Shown: in pieces, positions 1 to 6,371 of the stretch | Layout: every line of letters begins with the position of its first letter | Position numbering within the stretch: position 1 is the stretch's first letter | Assembly (NCBI GenBank): GCA_947381255.1 | Contig: CANCUC010000011.1 | Location: 1-12,631, forward strand | Origin: Actinomycetota bacterium | GTDB taxonomy: Bacteria > Actinomycetota > Actinomycetes > Nanopelagicales > Nanopelagicaceae | Direction of reading: 5' to 3' | DNA length: 12,631 nt | Notes under the pieces: generated by a model | Told to the model about the DNA's origin: nothing | Database searches by the model: none | What the model saw: the letters and a program-made list of their open reading frames with translations, nothing else | Position numbers and translations under genes: made by a program

Positions 1-621
1 ACCAAGACGGGAATGGTTAAGAAATCACCATTAACTGAGTACGACTCTCCTCGCGCCGGTGGATTGATTGCGATCAACCTCAAGCCAGAAGATGAAGTAG
101 TTTCAGCTGCGCTCATTACAAACGACGATGAGATTCTTCTTGTAAGTAAACATGGAATGTCTCTGCGCTTTGCTGCAAAAGAAGAAGCAATCCGTTCAAT
201 GGGTCGTTCTACCTCAGGTGTTATCGGAATGAAGTTCCGCAATGATGACCAACTTCTGACCATGGCTTCAATCTCCGGATCTTCCCCGGATCAATATGTG
301 CTTACCGCGACAGATGGTGGCTATGCCAAGCGCACACCTCTCGATGAGTATCGCGAGCAGGCACGTGGTGGCCTCGGCGTTAAAGCGGCGAAGATCGATG
401 AGAACTCACGCGGGACCTTGGTGGGCGCGATGATCGTCTCCCCAAGTGATGAAATTCTCGCAATTACATCTGGCGGGGTCGTTATCCGGACCGCAGTTGA
501 AGAGATCCGGGAGACCAGTCGAGATACTCTAGGAGTTCGCCTAGTTAACCTGGATGAGGGCACCTCAGTGGTCTCAATAACCCAAGTAAAAGATGTAGTT
601 ACTGAGGAGATTTTGGGCTAA
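1..621 (+). CDS. gyrA: DNA gyrase subunit A, C-terminal part (5' end outside window)
   Basis: This is the end of the gyrase A subunit, which together with GyrB introduces negative supercoils using ATP. The reading frame is open from base 1 (codons T-K-T-G before the first Met), so the ATG at 13 is internal and the gene continues off the left edge. The 206 visible codons are beta-pinwheel DNA-wrapping domain, with repeated blade motifs such as LTEYDSPRAGGLIAINL, MGRSTSGVIGMKF, LDEYREQARGGLGVKAAKI and RDTLGVRLVNL. QARGGLG (bases 358-378) resembles a degenerate GyrA box like the second box described in actinobacterial gyrases. The catalytic tyrosine domain is not in the window. The frame ends in TAA at 619-621 with no acidic tail. 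Two tRNA genes follow directly; there is no DUF3566 gene of the kind found after gyrA in Mycobacterium. Confidence 0.96.
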   Translation, partial: TKTGMVKKSPLTEYDSPRAGGLIAINLKPEDEVVSAALITNDDEILLVSKHGMSLRFAAKEEAIRSMGRSTSGVIGMKFRNDDQLLTMASISGSSPDQYVLTATDGGYAKRTPLDEYREQARGGLGVKAAKIDENSRGTLVGAMIVSPSDEILAITSGGVVIRTAVEEIRETSRDTLGVRLVNLDEGTSVVSITQVKDVVTEEILG

Positions 622-668
622 TCCCCGAAGTCGGGTAGCCTCGGTCACTCGCAAGACACCCAGAAAAT

Positions 669-743
669 GGGCCTGTAGCTCAGCTTGGTTAGAGCGCTTC
701 CCTGATAAGGAAGAGGTCGGAGGTTCAAGTCCTCCCAGGCCCA
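669..743 (+). tRNA. tRNA-Ile (anticodon GAU)
   Basis: A full cloverleaf can be folded by hand. The acceptor stem is GGGCCTG (669-675) with CAGGCCC (736-742) and discriminator A743. The D arm is GCTC...GAGC. The anticodon stem CTTCC/GGAAG (697-701/709-713) holds loop CTGATAA with anticodon GAT at 704-706. The T stem GGAGG/CCTCC (719-723/731-735) holds loop TTCAAGT. CCA is not encoded, since CGA follows the discriminator, so the CCA-adding enzyme is needed. I see no clear promoter in the 47 bp after gyrA, so transcription may come from upstream. A gyrA / tRNA-Ile / tRNA-Ala order is familiar from actinobacteria. Confidence 0.97.
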
Positions 744-815
744 CGAGATTGCCAGATTTCCGTACCTGAACTCATTCAGATAAGGTTCGGATTCTGAAAT
801 ATCAGCAGTAAATAT

Positions 816-888
816 GGGGCCTTAGCTCAATTGGTAGAGCGCCTGCTTTGCAAGCAGGAGGTCAGGAGTTCGATCCTCCTAGGCTCCA
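816..888 (+). tRNA. tRNA-Ala (anticodon UGC)
   Basis: The cloverleaf has acceptor stem GGGGCCT (816-822) with AGGCTCC (881-887) and discriminator A888. The third acceptor pair is G818:T885, the G3:U70 wobble that is the main identity element for alanyl-tRNA synthetase. The anticodon stem CCTGC/GCAGG (842-846/854-858) encloses TTTGCAA with anticodon TGC at 849-851. The T loop is TTCGATC. CCA is not encoded. It lies 72 bp after tRNA-Ile. That spacer holds only small weak hairpins and no good promoter, so the two tRNAs are probably transcribed together. Confidence 0.97.
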
Positions 889-941
889 CTTCCATCTCAT
901 ATTTACTAACTAGATAAAACCCACATGCGGAAGGCACCAGA

Positions 942-1409
942 ATGTCAACAGCAACCCTCCATACTTCACAAGGTGACATCGTCATCGAGCTCTTTGATAA
1001 CCACACCCCAAAGACCGTTAAGAATTTTGTTGATCTTGCAAAGAAAGATTTCTACAACGGAACCATCTTCCATCGCGTTATCGCTGGCTTCATGATTCAA
1101 GGTGGATGCCCACAAGGCACCGGGACTGGCGGACCTGGGTACAAGTTTGATGATGAGTTCCACGGTGAACTTTCATTTGACCGCCCTTACCTTCTTGCAA
1201 TGGCCAACTCTGGACCAAATACAAATGGCTCACAGTTCTTCATCACAGCAGCGCCAACCACATGGTTGAACCGCAAGCACTCAATCTTTGGTGAAGTTAA
1301 AGATGAAGCCTCTCAGAAGATTGTTGATGCGATCGAGAGAACAAAGACTGGTTCAATGGATCGCCCAGTTGAAGCAATCAAGATTAATTCTGTAACTATT
1401 ACTGAATAA
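942..1409 (+). CDS. ppiA: Cyclophilin-type peptidyl-prolyl cis-trans isomerase
   Basis: This 155-residue single-domain cyclophilin catalyses cis-trans isomerisation of Xaa-Pro bonds. It has no signal peptide or membrane segment, so it is expected in the cytoplasm. The catalytic set is intact: FHRV with Arg45, GFMIQGG with Phe50, Met51 and Gln53 (equivalent to human CypA R55, F60, M61 and Q63), MANSGPNTNGSQFFIT (87-102), and WLNRKHSIFGEV (108-119) with Trp108 and His113 (CypA W121 and H126). The ATG at 942 follows GGAAGG at a normal distance and gives the full conserved N terminus. The gene follows tRNA-Ala, as ppiA does near gyrA in Mycobacterium, but no cwsA-like gene is present. The rhomboid gene starts 19 bp later and probably shares the transcript. 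I found no convincing promoter in 889-941. Confidence 0.95.
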   Translation: MSTATLHTSQGDIVIELFDNHTPKTVKNFVDLAKKDFYNGTIFHRVIAGFMIQGGCPQGTGTGGPGYKFDDEFHGELSFDRPYLLAMANSGPNTNGSQFFITAAPTTWLNRKHSIFGEVKDEASQKIVDAIERTKTGSMDRPVEAIKINSVTITE

Positions 1410-1428
1410 TCCCTTTAACAACCTTTAA

Positions 1429-2031
1429 ATGAAGATAAAGAGTTCGCTAACAACAAATTTAATTGTTGTTATTGCGGGTTTCTTTATTGTTGCGACATAT
1501 GCGCCCACAATTACTTGGGGCGGTTTAGGTTTACAAGACCACCTCTTACTCATTAATAAAGCGATCTTTAGTGATAACCAACTTCACGGAGTATTTGCTG
1601 GTGAGTGGTACCGGGTTCTTACAGTTGTTCTGACCCACGCTAGCTGGTTACATATGGGTTCAAATATGTTGGTCTTATTCCAACTCGGAAATCTCGTAGA
1701 ACATTTTTATGGACGTACTCGCTACGGATTAATTTTGATCATCTCCGCCGTAGCCGCATCTTTCGCGAGTCTCTGGCTCGATCCCGTAAACCAACCCTCG
1801 GTTGGCGCTTCGGGAATGATCTTCGGACTATTTGGAGTAATGCTTATCTCTGGAAAGAGGATGGGCGTGGATTACCGTCAAGTGATGGGTCTGCTCGTTC
1901 TCAACATTGTCTTTAGCTTCGTCCCTGGTGTGGATTGGCACGCTCACGCCGGAGGATTTGTAGGCGGGCTTCTCGTAGCCGCCCTGCTCCAAGCCTTTCC
2001 GCGCCGTCGCGCTCGCTCCAGCTGGGAATAA
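1429..2031 (+). CDS. Rhomboid-family intramembrane serine protease
   Basis: This 200-residue polytopic membrane protein appears to have six transmembrane segments, roughly at 11-29, 62-86, 99-117, 125-141, 150-166 and 173-189. It carries the rhomboid catalytic signature: HMGSN (75-79; His75 and oxyanion-hole Asn79) in TM2, GASG (126-129) with nucleophile Ser128 in TM4, and HAHAGG (171-176) with general base His173 in TM6. It should therefore be an active protease cleaving membrane-embedded helices. The natural substrate cannot be told from sequence. The ATG at 1429 is the first in frame after an upstream stop. The preceding bases (CAACCTTTAA) contain no Shine-Dalgarno sequence, so initiation may depend on coupling to ppiA translation 19 bp upstream. 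The short arginine-rich C terminus (PRRRARSSWE) would lie just outside the last segment. Confidence 0.92.
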   Translation: MKIKSSLTTNLIVVIAGFFIVATYAPTITWGGLGLQDHLLLINKAIFSDNQLHGVFAGEWYRVLTVVLTHASWLHMGSNMLVLFQLGNLVEHFYGRTRYGLILIISAVAASFASLWLDPVNQPSVGASGMIFGLFGVMLISGKRMGVDYRQVMGLLVLNIVFSFVPGVDWHAHAGGFVGGLLVAALLQAFPRRRARSSWE

Positions 2032-2066
2032 TCCCCGCCCCTCCCGCGTTACCTGATTAACTCATA

Positions 2067-2087
2067 CTTGAGTCGCCACGGCTCAAT
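2067..2087. promoter_or_regulatory. HAIR-like HspR operator, site 1
   Basis: The left half CTTGAGT (2067-2073) is a perfect match to the known HspR-associated inverted repeat CTTGAGT-N7-ACTCAAG. After exactly 7 bp (CGCCACG) comes GCTCAAT (2081-2087), which keeps the CTCAA core of the right half (5 of 7). It lies upstream of the -35 box of the dnaK promoter, and hspR is the last gene of the chaperone part of the same operon, so autoregulation by HspR is the natural reading. Confidence 0.8.
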
Positions 2088-2089
2088 CT

Positions 2090-2110
2090 TTTGACACGCG
2101 GCGACTCAAG
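2090..2110. promoter_or_regulatory. HAIR-like HspR operator, site 2 (half-degenerate)
   Basis: The right half ACTCAAG (2104-2110) is a perfect HAIR half-site. The paired left half at the correct 7-bp spacing is the degenerate TTTGACA (2090-2096, 4 of 7), which is also the -35 box. The site sits inside the promoter, where bound repressor would block RNA polymerase. Its outer half and that of site 1 form an 11-bp perfect inverted repeat: CTTGAGTCGCC (2067-2077) and GGCGACTCAAG (2100-2110), 22 bp apart. Confidence 0.65.
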
Positions 2111-2119
2111 AGCGAGAAT
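2091..2119 (+). promoter_or_regulatory. Sigma70-type promoter of the dnaK operon
   Basis: A consensus -35 box TTGACA (2091-2096) is followed by a 17-bp spacer and a -10-like GAGAAT (2114-2119, 4 of 6). Transcription should start near 2125-2127, leaving an untranslated leader of about 60 nt. The overlap with the HspR-type repeats fits a housekeeping promoter held down by a repressor and released on heat shock. Sequence reading only. Confidence 0.65.
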
Positions 2120-2151
2120 TCTGTCAGGCCCAGACGTAAACCGGGCAAGAA

Positions 2152-2163
2152 CCCCCACGGGGG
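2152..2163 (+). other. GC hairpin in the dnaK 5' leader
   Basis: CCCC (2152-2155) and GGGG (2160-2163) can pair around a CACG loop, a few bases upstream of the dnaK Shine-Dalgarno GAGGGAG (2171-2177). A weaker GCCC/GGGC pair (2128-2131/2143-2146) lies before it. The hairpin leaves the ribosome site free, so it is not an obvious thermosensor; it may stabilise the mRNA 5' end. Function is unknown. Confidence 0.35.
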
Positions 2164-2185
2164 CGAATTAGAGGGAGATCTACAG

Positions 2186-4009
2186 ATGGCTAGAGCCGTA
2201 GGAATTGATTTAGGAACCACAAATAGCTGCGTCAGCGTATTGGAGGGTGGAGAACCCACTGTTATCGCCAATGCTGAGGGCGCTCGCACCACGCCTTCGA
2301 TCGTTGCCTTTGCTAAGAATGGCGAGGTCTTGGTCGGAGAAGTCGCAAAGCGTCAATCTGTAACGAACGTCGAGCGCACGATTCGTTCAGTAAAGCGTCA
2401 TATGGGTACAGGTTGGACCCAAGATATTGATGGCAAGAAGTACACACCTCAGGAGATCTCAGCTCGTATCTTGATGAAGTTGAAGCGCGACGCTGAGTCT
2501 TATCTCGGCGACACAGTTTCAGATGCTGTTATCACCGTGCCTGCATATTTCGATGATGCACAACGTCAAGCAACCAAGGAAGCTGGAGAGATTGCAGGAC
2601 TTAATGTCTTGCGTATCGTCAACGAGCCAACAGCTGCGGCATTCGCATATGGATTTGATAAGGGCGACCACGAGCAGACAATCTTGGTATTCGACCTTGG
2701 TGGCGGCACCTTCGACGTTTCACTTCTTGAAATGGGTGAAGGCGTCATTGAAGTTAAGGCAACTAATGGAGATAACCACCTCGGTGGAGATGATTGGGAT
2801 CAAGCACTCATTGATCACCTGGTTGCAACATTCAAAAAGGCAAATGGAATTGATCTCACTAAGGACAAGATGGCGATGCAGCGCGTTCGCGAAGCTGCAG
2901 AGAAGGCGAAGATTGAACTTTCATCTTCTGCTCAAACATCCATCAACCTTCCTTACATCACTGTAGATGCAGAGAAGAATCCATTGTTCTTGGATGAAAC
3001 AATCACCCGCGCACAATTTGAAAATATGACTTCAGATCTTCTCGCTCGTTGCAAGGGCCCATTCCAGACAGTTCTTAAGGATGCTGGAATTCCTATCGCA
3101 GATATCGATCACGTAGTTCTCGTAGGTGGCTCAACACGTATGCCAGCAGTTGTTGAATTGGTACGCGAGCTCACCGGCGGCAAGGAGCCTAATAAGGGTG
3201 TTAACCCTGATGAGGTTGTCGCTGTTGGTGCTGCGCTTCAAGCCGGTGTTCTTAAGGGAGATGTTAAAGACATTCTTCTCTTGGATGTCACTCCACTCTC
3301 ACTTGGAATCGAAACCAAGGGCGGCGTAATGACAAAGCTCATCGAGAAGAACACAACCATCCCAACAAAGCGTTCTGAAATTTTTACAACCGCTGATGAC
3401 AATCAACCAGCAGTGCAGATTCAGGTCTTCCAAGGAGAGCGTGAAATTGCTAGCGCAAATAAGCGTCTTGGGATGTTTGAACTGACAGGAATCGCTCCTG
3501 CACCACGTGGAATCCCCCAGATTGAAGTTACCTTCGATATTGATGCTAACGGTATTTTGCACGTTGCAGCGAAGGATTTGGGAACTGGCAAGGAGCAGAA
3601 GATCACAATTAGCGGCGGTTCATCTCTCTCCAAGGAGGAGATTGATCGCATGGTGAAGGATGCTGAAGCTCACGCTGAAGAAGATAAGGCACGCCGTGAA
3701 GAGGCTGAAACTCGCAACATTGGTGACAGCTTGGTCTACCAGACCGAGAAGTTCATCAAAGATAACGATGAGAAGCTTTCACAAGGCGATGCTGCCTCAA
3801 AGAAAGCTGATGTTGAGAGCGCACTTGGAGATCTCAAGAGCGCACTAGCTGGCAGTGATGTCGGTGCTATCAAATCAGCGACCGAGAAGGTTTCTACCTT
3901 GAGCCAAGAGCTCGGAGCATCTCTCTATGCAGCAAACGCTGCCGAATCCTCTGAGGCCCCAAAGGCTGATGATGGAGTCGAAGATGCCGAGATCGTTGAA
4001 GAGCAGTAA
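2186..4009 (+). CDS. dnaK: Molecular chaperone DnaK (Hsp70)
   Basis: This 607-residue Hsp70 binds exposed hydrophobic segments of unfolded proteins in cycles of ATP binding and hydrolysis, with DnaJ stimulating hydrolysis and GrpE releasing ADP. The ATPase domain has GIDLGTTNSCVSV (from residue 6), FDLGGGTFDVSLL (169-181) and VLVGGSTRMPAV (311-322). The interdomain linker ILLLDV spans 363-368. The substrate-binding beta domain includes TPLSLGIETKGG and FDIDANGILHVAAKD. A helical lid and the acidic end DAEIVEEQ follow. The first ATPase quadrant is short, consistent with Gram-positive Hsp70s that lack the roughly 23-residue insert of proteobacterial DnaK. The ATG at 2186 follows GAGGGAG and gives the standard MARAVGIDLG start. 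Its TAA overlaps the grpE ATG by one base (TAATG), indicating translational coupling. In actinobacteria DnaK also acts as HspR's co-repressor. Confidence 0.99.
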   Translation: MARAVGIDLGTTNSCVSVLEGGEPTVIANAEGARTTPSIVAFAKNGEVLVGEVAKRQSVTNVERTIRSVKRHMGTGWTQDIDGKKYTPQEISARILMKLKRDAESYLGDTVSDAVITVPAYFDDAQRQATKEAGEIAGLNVLRIVNEPTAAAFAYGFDKGDHEQTILVFDLGGGTFDVSLLEMGEGVIEVKATNGDNHLGGDDWDQALIDHLVATFKKANGIDLTKDKMAMQRVREAAEKAKIELSSSAQTSINLPYITVDAEKNPLFLDETITRAQFENMTSDLLARCKGPFQTVLKDAGIPIADIDHVVLVGGSTRMPAVVELVRELTGGKEPNKGVNPDEVVAVGAALQAGVLKGDVKDILLLDVTPLSLGIETKGGVMTKLIEKNTTIPTKRSEIFTTADDNQPAVQIQVFQGEREIASANKRLGMFELTGIAPAPRGIPQIEVTFDIDANGILHVAAKDLGTGKEQKITISGGSSLSKEEIDRMVKDAEAHAEEDKARREEAETRNIGDSLVYQTEKFIKDNDEKLSQGDAASKKADVESALGDLKSALAGSDVGAIKSATEKVSTLSQELGASLYAANAAESSEAPKADDGVEDAEIVEEQ

Positions 4010-4512
4010 TGACAGAGGAATCAACTGGCGCAGAGAGTGCTGAACAAGCGCTCTCTGACGCAGTCGCTGAAGCGCTATCTCAAGTAGAACCTGCTGAAGC
4101 TGACCCTGTTGCAGTACTTACTGCAGACTTGCAACGACTTCAAGCGGATTTTCAAAATTATCGGAAGCGTGTAGATAAAGAGAGAATCGAATCCGCAGAA
4201 GTTGTAACTGGAATTGTTCTTGCACAATTACTTGGCGCGTTCGACGACATTGATCGCGCACAAGAGCATGGTGAATTAACCGGAGGATTTAAAGCGGTAG
4301 CTGACCAATTGGTCAACACCACAACAAAATTGGGTCTCACCAAATTTGTAGATACTGGCGTCACCTTTGATCCACACATTCACGAAGCGCTCATGCATGA
4401 GACATCTCCAGATGTATCTGATACTCAAGTAACAAAAGTCTTGCGTCCTGGATATAAATTCAAGGAGCGTATTTTGCGCCCCGCTCAAGTAATCGTTACC
4501 GATCCTGAGTAA
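4009..4512 (+). CDS. grpE: GrpE, nucleotide exchange factor of DnaK
   Basis: This 167-residue dimeric cochaperone opens the DnaK nucleotide cleft so that ADP leaves and substrate is released. The N-terminal 40 residues are acidic and low in complexity, as usual for GrpE. A long helix follows with the conserved LQADFQNYRKRVDKER stretch (around 43-58, Tyr51-Arg54). The C-terminal beta domain carries FDPHIHEALMHE (120-131) and the typical ending VLRPGYKFKERILRPAQV. The start ATG at 4009 shares a base with the dnaK stop, so no separate ribosome site is needed. dnaJ begins 16 bp after the stop. Length and motif order are normal, and nothing suggests damage or transfer. Confidence 0.97.
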   Translation: MTEESTGAESAEQALSDAVAEALSQVEPAEADPVAVLTADLQRLQADFQNYRKRVDKERIESAEVVTGIVLAQLLGAFDDIDRAQEHGELTGGFKAVADQLVNTTTKLGLTKFVDTGVTFDPHIHEALMHETSPDVSDTQVTKVLRPGYKFKERILRPAQVIVTDPE

Positions 4513-4528
4513 GAGAGAAGTACATTAA

Positions 4529-5443
4529 ATGGCCGCCAAGGACTTGTACGAGAAAGATCTCTACAAGATCCTTGGCGTTTCAAAAAACGATGATGCTGCC
4601 GCAATTAAGAAGGCATATCGGAAGTTGGCAAAAGATTTACACCCTGATAAGACCAAGGGCGATAAGAAATTAGAAGATCGCTTCAAGGAAGTTTCTGAAG
4701 CGTATGAAATTCTCTCCGATGATAAGAAGCGTGCTGAGTACCAGGAGATGCGCGATGCCTTTACAAGCGGAAGAGTTCCTCGCGGAGGACAACAATCTCC
4801 CGGTGGAGGATTTGGCGGCGGCGGTTTTGAAGATATCTTCGGCGGCGGTTCACAAAGCGATATTTTCTCTACCCTCTTCGGCGGCGGAAACAGAGGCCCA
4901 CGTCGCGGGCAAGATCTACAAACCGAAACAACAATCTCATTCCGTGATGCGATCTATGGCCGCGAGATAACACTTCGTGTAAATGATCAAAGCATCACTA
5001 CCCGCGTTCCCGCTGGAATTAAAGATGGTGGCAAGATCAAACTTAAAGGAAGAGGTGCACCCGGCCAAGCTGGCCCCGGTGATCTCTTCATCATTATCAA
5101 TGTAACAAAGCACCCAGTCTTCACTCGCGATGGAAATAATCTCTTGATGACTTTACCTGTGACGTTTACCGAGGCCGCGCTTGGTGCAGATATTTCTGTT
5201 CCAACACTGAGCGGTGAAGATGTCGTTGTCAGGCTTGCACCCGGTACCCCAAACGGCAAAGTTTTGCGTGTTAAAGAACGTGGTGTTAAAAAAGATTTTC
5301 AGACCGGGGATCTGCTGATCACGGTAGAAGTACAAGTTCCTCAACGTATTGATAGCAAAGCCAAGGCTGCTCTTGAGGAGTTTGCGGAACTCACTAAGTC
5401 AGACTCTCCTCGCACCCATCTCAAAGAGAGGGCGGGGGCATGA
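4529..5443 (+). CDS. dnaJ: DnaJ-family Hsp40 cochaperone, class B (no zinc finger)
   Basis: This 304-residue J-protein delivers substrates to DnaK and triggers its ATPase. The J domain covers about residues 9-76 with the essential HPD at 38-40. A glycine/phenylalanine-rich linker (about 82-125, with FGGGGFEDIFGGG) follows, and then the two beta-sandwich substrate-binding domains (from QDLQTETTISFRDAIYG to about residue 285). The CxxCxGxG zinc-finger repeats of class A DnaJ are absent, and the whole protein contains no cysteine, so it belongs with CbpA-like class B J-proteins. The mycobacterial dnaK-operon DnaJ1 has the zinc finger. The ATG at 4529 follows an AGAGAGAAG purine run. The stop TGA overlaps the hspR ATG by four bases (ATGA). 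A zinc-finger DnaJ may be encoded elsewhere in the genome. Confidence 0.95.
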   Translation: MAAKDLYEKDLYKILGVSKNDDAAAIKKAYRKLAKDLHPDKTKGDKKLEDRFKEVSEAYEILSDDKKRAEYQEMRDAFTSGRVPRGGQQSPGGGFGGGGFEDIFGGGSQSDIFSTLFGGGNRGPRRGQDLQTETTISFRDAIYGREITLRVNDQSITTRVPAGIKDGGKIKLKGRGAPGQAGPGDLFIIINVTKHPVFTRDGNNLLMTLPVTFTEAALGADISVPTLSGEDVVVRLAPGTPNGKVLRVKERGVKKDFQTGDLLITVEVQVPQRIDSKAKAALEEFAELTKSDSPRTHLKERAGA

Positions 5444-5817
5444 ACTTAGAATCACACCCAGATGATGATCAAGCGGTTTATGTTATTTCGGTAGCTGCAG
5501 AATTATCTGGAATGCATCCTCAAACTCTCCGTCAATATGATCGCATGGGATTAGTTTCTCCCGGACGTGCCTCAGGACGTGGACGCCGGTATTCCTTGCG
5601 AGATATCGCCTCTCTTCGCAACATTCAGCGCTTGGTTGGCGATGGAATAAATCTCGCCGGTATTAAGCGGATTATGGAGTTGGAGTCTGCGGTAGCGAAT
5701 ATGGCCCTTGAGGTAGCAAAGTTGCGAACAGAAGTGGATGCTCTTATGGCATCTAATCCCGCCTTAGCAATTGAGAAACGTTCGACACAACATGTCGTTA
5801 TTTATAAAGAAGAGTAG
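5440..5817 (+). CDS. hspR: HspR, MerR-family heat-shock repressor
   Basis: This 125-residue repressor is expected to bind HAIR sites upstream of dnaK (bases 2067-2110 here) and, in relatives, of clpB. The winged helix-turn-helix begins at VYVISVAAELSGMHPQTLRQ (13-32). YDRMGLVSPGR (33-43) and the wing GRGRRYSLRDI (46-56) follow, which is the HspR form of the MerR DNA-binding domain. Helices continue to about residue 81, and a likely short coiled coil (about 80-105) gives the dimer interface. There is no metal-binding cysteine set. The ending VVIYKEE resembles the hydrophobic tail of other HspR proteins. The start overlaps the dnaJ stop (ATGA), so production is coupled to chaperone synthesis. 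In Streptomyces HspR, DnaK is the co-repressor and is titrated away by unfolded protein; the same loop is inferred here. Confidence 0.95.
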   Translation: MNLESHPDDDQAVYVISVAAELSGMHPQTLRQYDRMGLVSPGRASGRGRRYSLRDIASLRNIQRLVGDGINLAGIKRIMELESAVANMALEVAKLRTEVDALMASNPALAIEKRSTQHVVIYKEE

Positions 5818-5830
5818 ATAGGGTTTCGCC

Positions 5831-6364
5831 ATGAGTTCACGCGAATCACTAAAGTCAGAGATCCTGGGTAAAGCTGTTGTCCACGGCAAGGTAATCCTCT
5901 CTTCAGGTAAAGAGGCTGATTACTACGTTGATTTGCGACGAATCACACTTGACTCAACTGCAGCTCCACTTGTTGGTGAGGTGATGCTTGAACTCACCAA
6001 GGATTGGGATTATGAAGCGGTTGGTGGATTAACTCTTGGCGCAGATCCAGTTGCGACCGCGATGATGCATGTGGCTGCTAGTAAAGGTCGCAAGCTCGAT
6101 TCATTTGTAGTTCGTAAGGCAGAGAAAGCTCATGGATTACAACGACGGATCGAAGGTCCAGATGTAGTTGGTAAGCGCGTGCTTGCAGTTGAAGATACTT
6201 CAACAACCGGTGGATCAGTTCTGACGGCGGTTGAAGCGCTCAAAGAGGCCGGTGCAATCGTTGTAGGTGTCGCAGTTATTGTTGAACGCGGCGCTAAAGA
6301 GACTGTTGAAACTGCTGGATTGGAATATCGAGCTGCTTATCAGTTGGCAGATTTAGGTTTATAA
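5831..6364 (+). CDS. pyrE: Orotate phosphoribosyltransferase
   Basis: The product joins orotate to PRPP, giving orotidine 5'-monophosphate and PPi, the fifth step of de novo pyrimidine synthesis. It is cytoplasmic, dimeric and of normal length (177 residues). The N-terminal part has LSSGKEADYYVDLRRITLD (23-41). The catalytic loop contains R95, K96, K99 and H101 (RKAEKAHG), matching the essential loop residues of E. coli OPRT. The PRPP-binding motif is VLAVEDTSTTGGS (117-129). The ATG at 5831 lies 13 bp after the hspR stop with a weak ATAGGG ribosome site, and no terminator or promoter is visible between them. pyrE is therefore probably carried partly on the heat-shock transcript. The downstream dedA-like gene is convergent, with 7 bp between stops. 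Confidence 0.96.
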   Translation: MSSRESLKSEILGKAVVHGKVILSSGKEADYYVDLRRITLDSTAAPLVGEVMLELTKDWDYEAVGGLTLGADPVATAMMHVAASKGRKLDSFVVRKAEKAHGLQRRIEGPDVVGKRVLAVEDTSTTGGSVLTAVEALKEAGAIVVGVAVIVERGAKETVETAGLEYRAAYQLADLGL

Positions 6365-6371
6365 ATATTAA

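Noticed and set aside
13..621. An apparent separate 202-residue gene starting at ATG 13
   Set aside because: The frame is open to base 1 and the residues before the Met (T-K-T-G) continue the GyrA pinwheel motif, so the ATG is internal.
622..636. CCCG/CGGG hairpin right after the gyrA stop, considered as a terminator
   Set aside because: Only four pairs and no following T-run; it does not meet the form of an intrinsic terminator.
766..779. Small hairpin CTGAA-CTCA-TTCAG between the two tRNA genes
   Set aside because: Five pairs with no T-run; too weak for a terminator and plausibly just spacer or processing sequence.
4423..4429. ACTCAAG half-site inside grpE (another at 9698-9704 in topA)
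   Set aside because: No partner CTTGAGT half lies at 7-bp spacing and both are in coding sequence; single 7-mers are expected by chance.
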